Of a stretch of DNA of 12,054 nt, positions 7,083 to 12,054 are shown in pieces; within the stretch, counting starts at the first letter, position 1; each line of letters starts with the position of its first letter. This stretch comes from Alphaproteobacteria bacterium. GTDB lineage: Bacteria > Pseudomonadota > Alphaproteobacteria > Micavibrionales > SZUA-601. The translations under genes and the position numbers were made by a program. The notes under the pieces are model-generated. The model was not told the DNA's origin. It saw only the letters and a list, made by a program, of their open reading frames with translations, and did no database searches. The stretch spans positions 1 through 12,054 of the forward strand of contig JAQGJA010000059.1 of the NCBI GenBank assembly GCA_028290805.1, in the 5' to 3' direction.

Positions 7083-8146
7083 GCGTCCTGCCGCCCAGCC
7101 AGCACCAGAATCTTTTCGGCCATAGTGCCATTGTGTCCCGGCTAAAAAAATCCTTTGACGCGCAACAATTGCACCACGCCATTATTCTCAACGGGCTTGA
7201 AGGGATCGGCAAGGAAACGCTGGCGTTCCAGTTGATCCGATATGCGCTGGCTTTTCCCACGGGCAAACCGGGGCAGGATGATCTGGAAATTCCGGAAAGC
7301 CATATCGTAACCAAGCAGATCGCCGCCGGTTCCCATCCGCATGTCTTTATCATCCAGCCCGTCTATGACGACAAGAAACAGCGTTTCAAGCGTGATATCA
7401 CACTGGATGCACTAAATGGCCTGACCAATTTCCTGCGCCTTGCCCCGCAACAGGATGCCCCGCGTTTTATCCTTATCAATCCGGCTGACGGCATGAACAA
7501 CAATACCCAGAATGCCTTGTTAAAACTGCTGGAAGAGCCGCCGGCAAAGACGCATTTTCTTCTTTTAACGACCCAGATTGGGGCCTTACTGCCGACCATC
7601 CGGTCGCGCTGCCTGACCTTGTCCTTGGACCCGTTATCGCTGCAGGATTTCACGGCGGCAATTACCCGGCTGATGCCCGCCATCGAAGACGACAAGATCG
7701 CCGGATATTTCTATCTTTCCGGCGGCGCGGTCGGTCAGGCGATCCAGAATCTGGAGATGGAACTATTGGAAAATTACGGCGGGCTTTGCCGCGCCATCCT
7801 GGCCTGGAACGACGAAGGCGACAGCAAGCCCGCCATGGAATGGGCCGAGGAATTGTCCCGCGACGATGTGCTGGCCGACCGTCTGGTTGAAACATTGCTG
7901 GCCCAGCTGGCCTTGTTCCTGAAAGCCAAGATCACCGGGGAAACGATCACAGCTACCATCCCGGAAGAGGAACGCGTCCTGGAACGCTGGGCCGGTTTGC
8001 CGGATGGCAAAATCCTTTCCCTCTATGACAGGATCGGCGCGCTGTGGCAGATGGGCGAGGGGGCTTATCTGGACCGTAAACTGGTCCTGCTCCAGATTGC
8101 TGGCCTGCTAAGCATGGACAAGGAAAACCGCGCCGTGTTAGCCTGA
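7079..8146 (+). CDS. holB: DNA polymerase III clamp-loader subunit delta'
   Basis: The 355-residue AAA+ fold protein is delta', the rigid arm of the clamp loader that opens the sliding clamp at primer ends. The N-terminal stretch NLFGHSAIVSRL (11-22), the P-loop-like GLEGIGKE (39-46), NPADGMNNNTQNALLKLLEEPP (134-155) and the SRC motif (176-178) follow the family. In the P-loop a Glu replaces the usual Ser/Thr after the Lys; delta' generally does not hydrolyse ATP, so this need not harm function. I chose the TTG at 7079 because it gives a family-like N-terminus and overlaps the tmk stop as TTGA; no in-frame ATG or GTG is nearer than well inside the conserved domain. The gene ends 26 nt before metG. 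Confidence 0.92.
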   Translation: MSVLPPSQHQNLFGHSAIVSRLKKSFDAQQLHHAIILNGLEGIGKETLAFQLIRYALAFPTGKPGQDDLEIPESHIVTKQIAAGSHPHVFIIQPVYDDKKQRFKRDITLDALNGLTNFLRLAPQQDAPRFILINPADGMNNNTQNALLKLLEEPPAKTHFLLLTTQIGALLPTIRSRCLTLSLDPLSLQDFTAAITRLMPAIEDDKIAGYFYLSGGAVGQAIQNLEMELLENYGGLCRAILAWNDEGDSKPAMEWAEELSRDDVLADRLVETLLAQLALFLKAKITGETITATIPEEERVLERWAGLPDGKILSLYDRIGALWQMGEGAYLDRKLVLLQIAGLLSMDKENRAVLA

Positions 8147-8160
8147 GCACCAGCCAAATC

Positions 8161-8164
8161 AGGA
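8161..8164 (+). promoter_or_regulatory. Ribosome binding site that decides the metG start
   Basis: AGGA lies 8 nt before the ATG at 8173. Another ATG at 8168 is in a different frame and stops after two codons (ATG CAA TGA), so 8173 is the real start. Confidence 0.55.
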
Positions 8165-8172
8165 CGCATGCA

Positions 8173-9729
8173 ATGACCGATAAATATTTTTACGTGACCA
8201 CGCCGATCTATTACGTGAATGGCGAACCCCATATGGGTTCTGCCTATTGCAGCCTGGCCTGTGACATCATGGCGCGGTTCAAGCGGCTGGATGGTTATCA
8301 GGTAAAATTCCTGACCGGCACGGATGAGCATGGGCTGAAAATCTTCCAGGCCGCGCGCGACCGCGGCATTGAGCCCCAGGCTTTTTGTGACGAAATCTCG
8401 CAAAAATTTCGCGACCTTATTCCGGTTATGAACCTGTCGGTCGATGATTTCATTCGCACGACCGAAGCGCGGCACAAGCGGGCGGCCCAGGCCTTATGGG
8501 CGAAACTGGCCGATCGCGGCGATATTTACCTCAGTAAATATTCCGGCTGGTATGCCGTATCGGACGAAGCCTATTACACCGACGAAGAAATCATCACCAA
8601 TGACAAGGGCGAAAAAATTGCCATCGCTTCGGGTAAACCCGTGGAGTGGATGGAAGAGGAAAGCTATTTCTTTCGCCTTTCCGCCTTCCAGGACCGCCTG
8701 GCCGAATATTTCAGCGCCCACCCGGAAGCCATCGGCCCGAAATCGCGTTTCAATGAGATTATGAGTTTCATCAAAAGTGGCTTGCAGGATTTTTCCATCA
8801 GCCGCACGACATTTTCCTGGGGCGTGCCGGTGCCGGGCGATGAAAAACATGTCATGTATGTCTGGTTCGATGCCCTGACCAATTATCTTTCCGCTTTGGG
8901 CTATCCCGATACCACGCCGGAGATGCAGAATTTCTGGCCAGAAACCCTGCATATCGTTGGCAAGGATATTCAGCGTTTTCACTGCGTTTACTGGCCCGCC
9001 ATGCTGATGGCCGCCGATCTGCCCGTGCCGAAACGCGTTTATTCCCATGGCTGGCTGATGGCGGCAGACGGGCGCAAGATGTCGAAATCCTTTGGCAATT
9101 TCCTGGTGCCCGAAGATTTCATCGATACGTATGGCCTGGACCAAACGCGGTTTTATCTTTTACGTGACCTGTCTTTCGGCCAGGACGGCAATATCGGCCA
9201 TGACGGCATCCAGCGGCGCAAGAATGAACTGGCGAATGATTTCGGCAACCTGGCCCAGCGCGTACTGATGTTCATCTTCAAAAATAACGAGGCACGGCTG
9301 CCGAAAATTACCAACCTGACGGCTGACGACCAGGCCTTGCTGGAGGCCAGCGGAATCGTCTTGCTGGAAACCTGCCGCAAGCATATCGATCTCCAGGAAT
9401 TTCATCTGATGCTCGAAGCCATCTGGATGGTGATCCGCCAAGCCAATGCCTATGTCGACACCCAGGCACCCTGGGGGCTGAAGAAAACCGATACGGTGCG
9501 GATGGAAACGGTTTTGGGCGTCTTGTGCGAAACCGTCCGCCGCGTTGCAATCCTCTGCCAGCCTTATATGCCCGATAGTTGCGGGCGCATGCTGGACCAG
9601 TTGATGGTCGCCGCCGACAAACGCAATCTGGCCGATGTCTCGAACGAGATCGGTCTGGAGCAGGGCGCGGTGATTGAACAGCCCCAGGGTGTCTTCCCCC
9701 GCCATGTTGCCGTTGAAGCTCCGGCATGA
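8173..9729 (+). CDS. metG: Methionyl-tRNA synthetase
   Basis: The 518-residue class I synthetase charges tRNA-Met with methionine using ATP. The Rossmann fold opens with TPIYYVNGEP and the HIGH-equivalent HMGS (20-23), followed by FLTGTDEHGLKI (47-57). KMSKS is exact (302-306, in DGRKMSKSFGN). SWGVPVPGDEKHVMYVWFDAL (215-235) and IVGKDIQRFHCVYWPA (261-276) line the methionine and ATP site as in relatives. The C-terminal helical anticodon-binding domain contains ANAYVDTQAPWGLKK. The length fits the short alphaproteobacterial form without the C-terminal dimerisation (EMAP-like) domain, and I see no Cys-based zinc knuckle in the connective insertion. The last His of HIGH is replaced by Ser. The stop overlaps the tatD ATG (ATGA), giving translational coupling. 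Confidence 0.96.
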   Translation: MTDKYFYVTTPIYYVNGEPHMGSAYCSLACDIMARFKRLDGYQVKFLTGTDEHGLKIFQAARDRGIEPQAFCDEISQKFRDLIPVMNLSVDDFIRTTEARHKRAAQALWAKLADRGDIYLSKYSGWYAVSDEAYYTDEEIITNDKGEKIAIASGKPVEWMEEESYFFRLSAFQDRLAEYFSAHPEAIGPKSRFNEIMSFIKSGLQDFSISRTTFSWGVPVPGDEKHVMYVWFDALTNYLSALGYPDTTPEMQNFWPETLHIVGKDIQRFHCVYWPAMLMAADLPVPKRVYSHGWLMAADGRKMSKSFGNFLVPEDFIDTYGLDQTRFYLLRDLSFGQDGNIGHDGIQRRKNELANDFGNLAQRVLMFIFKNNEARLPKITNLTADDQALLEASGIVLLETCRKHIDLQEFHLMLEAIWMVIRQANAYVDTQAPWGLKKTDTVRMETVLGVLCETVRRVAILCQPYMPDSCGRMLDQLMVAADKRNLADVSNEIGLEQGAVIEQPQGVFPRHVAVEAPA

Positions 9730-10544
9730 CCTATACTTATTGGGCCGACAGCCATTGCCACCTGGATTTCCCGGACTTTGCCGAAGAAGGCGTAGAGGCC
9801 TTGGTCGAGCGCGCGCGGCTGAACCGCATCGGCGTGATGCTGACGATCAGCACCCATACCCAACGTCTTGAACGCTATACCGCTTTGGCCGAGCAATTCC
9901 CAAATGTTTGGAGCACCATCGGCGTCCATCCGCACCAGGCGAATGAAGATGGCGAACGGGATATTACCGTGGACCAGCTTTGCGCCATGGCCGCCAGCCA
10001 TCCAAAAATCGTAGCCATCGGTGAATGCGGGCTGGATTACCATTATGATTATGCCCCGCGCGAGGTCCAGCACCAGGTTTTCCGCACCCATATCCGCGCA
10101 GCGATTGACAGCGGTCTGCCCATCATCATTCATGCGCGGCAAGCCGATGATGACATTATCGGCATCTTGAAAGAAGAGGGGGCCGGGACCAAACCCTTAC
10201 GCGGCGTCCTGCATTGCTTTAGCTCGACCAAAGCTTTGGCCGATTACGCGCTGGAGATCGGGTTTTATGTGTCTTTTTCCGGCATCCTGACCTTTCCAAA
10301 GGCCGTCGAGTTACATGAGATCTGCAAATCCATCCCCTTGGAAAAACTGTTGATCGAGACTGATGCACCGTTTCTGGCTCCCATCCCTTACCGCGGCAGG
10401 CGAAACGAGCCTGCTTTTGTCAGCCATACCGGGCGTTTCCTGGCCGGGCTTCACGGCCTTGACGAAGCAAAGGTCATGGATCAGACAACGGATAATTTTT
10501 TCAACTTATTCAATAAAATAGAAGGCAAACTTCATGCAGAATAA
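9726..10544 (+). CDS. tatD: TatD family metal-dependent deoxyribonuclease
   Basis: This 272-residue TIM-barrel hydrolase has all expected metal and catalytic positions: His10 and His12 in DSHCHLDF, GVHPH (66-70), Glu100 in GECGLDYHY, His136 in IIIHAR, His163 in LHCFS and Asp213 in ETDAP. TatD enzymes act as 3'-5' exonucleases on single-stranded DNA or RNA and have been linked to repair of oxidative damage and DNA degradation; the Tat in the name is historical, not a role in protein export. The exact paralogue (TatD, YcfH or YjjV type) cannot be decided from sequence alone; position after metG suits the YcfH type. It starts with ATGA overlap to metG and runs 11 nt into the next gene. Confidence 0.92.
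   Translation: MTYTYWADSHCHLDFPDFAEEGVEALVERARLNRIGVMLTISTHTQRLERYTALAEQFPNVWSTIGVHPHQANEDGERDITVDQLCAMAASHPKIVAIGECGLDYHYDYAPREVQHQVFRTHIRAAIDSGLPIIIHARQADDDIIGILKEEGAGTKPLRGVLHCFSSTKALADYALEIGFYVSFSGILTFPKAVELHEICKSIPLEKLLIETDAPFLAPIPYRGRRNEPAFVSHTGRFLAGLHGLDEAKVMDQTTDNFFNLFNKIEGKLHAE
10522..10525 (+). promoter_or_regulatory. Ribosome binding site choosing the ATG at 10534 for the MBL gene
   Basis: AAGG inside the 3' end of tatD lies 8 nt before the ATG at 10534. The alternative in-frame ATG at 10546 has no such site, so the longer form, four residues more, is preferred. Confidence 0.5.
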
Positions 10545-11310
10545 GATGCGTGTCGTTGTCATGGGCAGCGGCGGATCGGGCGGGGTTCCTTATGCCGGCA
10601 ATGTCTGGGGCAAATGCGACCCGGCAAACCCCAAGAACAACCGCACCCGGCCCTCTATCTATGTCGAAAAGGGCGAAACGCGGGTGGTCATCGATACCGG
10701 ACCGGATTTCCGCACCCAGATCAACCGCATCGGCACTGTGCCAACCCTTGATGCGGTGCTCTATACCCACATGCATTTCGACCATACGGTTGGAATTGAT
10801 GATTTGCGGGCTTTTTATGTGCGTGCGGGCAAGATTCCGGTAGAAGTTTATGCGGCACAGGAAACTTTGGATGAATTGCTGAAGCGTTTCGATTATGTCC
10901 TTCGCATGGCTACGCCGGAATATCCGCCAATCGCGCATGGCAATCTATTGCCAGACATGCTTTCAGTTGGAGAACTGGAGATCCAAAGCTTTGATCAAGT
11001 TCATGGACCGATGACCACAAAGGGTTTCCGCATCGGCGATTTCGCTTATTCCACCGACGTCAATGAATTGCCGCCCCAGTCTCTGGAGAAACTGCGGGGT
11101 ATAAAGACTTGGATCGTCGGTACGTTTCCCACGGATGAGGGCACATACAACCATGCCGGATTATCTCAGATAAAAGAATGGGTTGAAATACTTAAGCCGG
11201 AAATGACCTATCTGACGCATCTGACCTCGGCTGGGGATTACCATGATCTCTGCGCCCGGCTCCCGGATAACATAAGACCTGGATATGATGGTCTGGAACT
11301 TTTTATATGA
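10534..11310 (+). CDS. Metallo-beta-lactamase-fold hydrolase, PhnP-like
   Basis: The 258-residue protein belongs to the MBL superfamily branch that includes PhnP, a phosphodiesterase acting on phosphoribosyl cyclic phosphate, and many alphaproteobacterial neighbours of tatD. The N-terminal signature GSGGSGGVP (11-19) is followed by NVWGKCDPANPKNNRTRPS and IDTGPDFR. The metal site HMHFDH (79-84) precedes TVGIDDLR; further expected ligands are His157 (VHGP), Asp175 (YSTDVN) and His229 (LTHL). His207 lies 22 residues before His229, the same gap I recall between the catalytic His200 and ligand His222 of E. coli PhnP. The region before His207 departs from the usual LR..PHPTH pattern, and the last ~69 codons use ATA and AGA far more than the first 189. 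The gene starts 11 nt inside tatD and ends in an ATGA overlap with the next gene. The in vivo substrate is unknown. Confidence 0.88.
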   Translation: MQNKMRVVVMGSGGSGGVPYAGNVWGKCDPANPKNNRTRPSIYVEKGETRVVIDTGPDFRTQINRIGTVPTLDAVLYTHMHFDHTVGIDDLRAFYVRAGKIPVEVYAAQETLDELLKRFDYVLRMATPEYPPIAHGNLLPDMLSVGELEIQSFDQVHGPMTTKGFRIGDFAYSTDVNELPPQSLEKLRGIKTWIVGTFPTDEGTYNHAGLSQIKEWVEILKPEMTYLTHLTSAGDYHDLCARLPDNIRPGYDGLELFI

Positions 11311-11837
11311 GCCTCAAGATTATCACCGCGCCGAAATATATCGCCTTAAACCCTGGAAAAATATCAATTTTCCTGGGCGGCTCCATCGAAAGCGGAACGG
11401 CACGCGACTGGCAGACCGAACTCATTGCCGAATTATCGGCTAAACCTTACGCGGACAAGCTTGAAATCCTGAACCCCAGGCGGCTTGAATGGGATGCATC
11501 CTGGCCCGTCCATGACCCGAAACATCCGGGGTTAAGCGAACAGATCAACTGGGAACTCTATTACCAGGACAAGGCGGACATCCTGATCTATAACTTTGTC
11601 GCCCATACGGTTTCACCGATCACACTGCTGGAGCTGGGGCATTATTCGTCGCGCAATCCGATCATCAATATCGAAGCCGGATACAAGCGCCATGCCAATG
11701 TCAAAATCACGGCGGATCATTTCGGCTGGGAATATTGCGAAGCACAGACGGACTTTCTGGTCGAAATCGACCAGCGCATTACCAAGCAACTGGATTTCCG
11801 TGCCCATATCAAACATGGCGCTGATATTCAGGCGTAA
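11307..11837 (+). CDS. Nucleoside 2-deoxyribosyltransferase-like protein
   Basis: The 176-residue protein matches the pattern of the Nuc_deoxyrib_tr_2 family (PF15891, from memory): FLGGSIESG (22-30), DWQ (34-36), ILNPRRLEWDASW (54-66), EQINWEL (78-84) and SPITLLELG (103-111). In related transferases a Glu in the last motif is the nucleophile that attacks the sugar anomeric carbon, so Glu109 is the candidate here. Known members of the wider superfamily swap bases between deoxynucleosides or hydrolyse the N-glycosidic bond of nucleotides; the substrate of this subfamily is not established. There is no signal peptide or membrane helix, so it is cytoplasmic. Translation is coupled to the MBL gene through ATGA, with GGA 9 nt upstream. 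It is the last + strand gene and is followed by AT-rich non-coding DNA. Confidence 0.85.
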   Translation: MSLKIITAPKYIALNPGKISIFLGGSIESGTARDWQTELIAELSAKPYADKLEILNPRRLEWDASWPVHDPKHPGLSEQINWELYYQDKADILIYNFVAHTVSPITLLELGHYSSRNPIINIEAGYKRHANVKITADHFGWEYCEAQTDFLVEIDQRITKQLDFRAHIKHGADIQA

Positions 11838-11981
11838 AACGTTGTATCCAAGTATTTGGGCACATTAGAAGTTCAAATAAGGTAATAAGCCCCCTAACCT
11901 ATACTTCGTTTACCATAATATATATTATCACACAAATGATATTGGTATATATATGTGTGTAGCCAGGCAGAAAATTCGCCC
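11838..11981. other. AT-rich convergent intergenic region
   Basis: These 144 bases are clearly richer in A and T than the rest of the window. They contain a perfect 14-bp palindrome ATAATATATATTAT (11915-11928) and a 16-nt alternating pyrimidine-purine run (11946-11961). A TATACT (11900-11905) within AACCTATACT repeats the 10-mer found before ydcF, but it has no matching -35. I find no GC-rich hairpin with a U-tract, so no intrinsic terminator can be called for either flanking gene, although the region lies between converging genes. Confidence 0.6.
11915..11928. repeat. 14-bp perfect AT palindrome
   Basis: ATAATATATATTAT is self-complementary over its whole length. It contains only A and T, so chance occurrence in AT-rich DNA is a real possibility. 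It could be a DNA-binding or bending site; no function is shown. Confidence 0.45.
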
Positions 11982-12054
11982 TTAACCCAGGTCCAGCCTT
12001 TTAACGGCGTTGTTATATCTGGCCTGCAATTCCTCTTCAACATCTGCAACGCTT
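11982..12054 (-). CDS. C-terminal end of an unidentified gene entering from the right edge
   Basis: Reading the reverse strand from the right edge, one frame stays open for 23 codons and ends in TAA at 11984-11982. The residues are SVADVEEELQARYNNAVKRL followed by Asp-Leu-Gly. The charged, helix-forming composition (E, R, K, L, A) is typical of real coding sequence and could be the end of a coiled-coil or helical protein. Base composition also returns to the window average exactly where the frame begins. At 73 bases this is weak evidence and the family cannot be named. If real, it converges on the deoxyribosyltransferase-like gene. Confidence 0.45.
   Translation of the reverse strand, partial: SVADVEEELQARYNNAVKRLDLG

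Noticed and set aside
7193..7219. Glu in the holB P-loop as a sign of a broken gene
   Set aside because: Delta' subunits commonly lack a working ATPase site and the rest of the protein is intact.
8168..8176. Two-codon ORF (ATG CAA TGA) overlapping the metG start as a possible regulatory peptide
   Set aside because: The Shine-Dalgarno is better spaced for 8173, and a two-codon frame arises easily by chance.
11900..11905. TATACT as a promoter for a small RNA in the right-hand intergenic region
   Set aside because: No -35 at a workable distance and no downstream structure or gene on that strand.
1..12054. CRISPR array, insertion sequence, prophage, tRNA or rRNA
   Set aside because: No regularly spaced repeats, transposase or integrase motifs, terminal inverted repeats, or tRNA/rRNA-like sequence were seen on either strand.

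Overview
The window looks like a piece of an alphaproteobacterial chromosome of moderate GC (judged by eye, not computed). The reasons are the gene order rlpA / D,D-carboxypeptidase / tmk / holB / metG / tatD / metallo-beta-lactamase-fold hydrolase, which I know as a recurring alphaproteobacterial string, and the alphaproteobacterial style of the RlpA, TatD and TPR proteins. A Rhodospirillales- or Micavibrio-like lineage is possible, but the sequence alone does not settle it. All complete genes lie on the + strand; a short convergent gene end enters from the right edge on the - strand.

Layout. Positions 3-2489 hold the 3' part of a large Pro-rich, TPR-type protein whose start lies left of the window. 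An envelope block follows: a two-helix membrane protein of the YdcF/ElyC (DUF218) family, a GH103 (MltB-type) lytic transglycosylase, the lipoprotein RlpA (septal-ring lytic transglycosylase with a SPOR domain), and a penicillin-binding-protein-5-type D-alanyl-D-alanine carboxypeptidase. A DNA/nucleotide and translation block comes next: thymidylate kinase, DNA polymerase III delta', methionyl-tRNA synthetase, a TatD metal-dependent DNase, a PhnP-like metallo-hydrolase and a nucleoside 2-deoxyribosyltransferase-like protein. The last ~215 bases are an AT-rich intergenic stretch and the C-terminal end of an unidentified - strand gene.

How the genes fit together. Spacing is tight. ydcF-mltB are 2 nt apart, dac-tmk overlap by 8 nt, tmk-holB by 4 (TTGA), metG-tatD by 4 (ATGA), tatD-MBL by 11, and MBL-ndt by 4 (ATGA). 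This suggests two or three transcription units read in one direction, with translational coupling. The two places where the chain may be broken are the gap before ydcF (a 12-bp perfect palindrome followed by a -10-like TATACT just upstream of an ATG with no Shine-Dalgarno) and the rlpA-dac gap (a perfect 13-bp stem-loop without a U-tract). The left half serves peptidoglycan cleavage and trimming; the right half serves dTTP supply, replication, tRNA charging and nucleic-acid or nucleotide turnover.

Overall this is mostly an ordinary housekeeping region. I see no phage, transposon, CRISPR, tRNA or rRNA, and nothing I would call a new defence or biosynthetic system. The points worth a second look are the ydcF regulatory region, the rlpA-dac hairpin, the coupled PhnP-like/deoxyribosyltransferase-like pair with an odd 3' end in the hydrolase gene, the HMGS variant of the MetRS HIGH motif, the uncharacterised TPR protein and the AT-rich right end.
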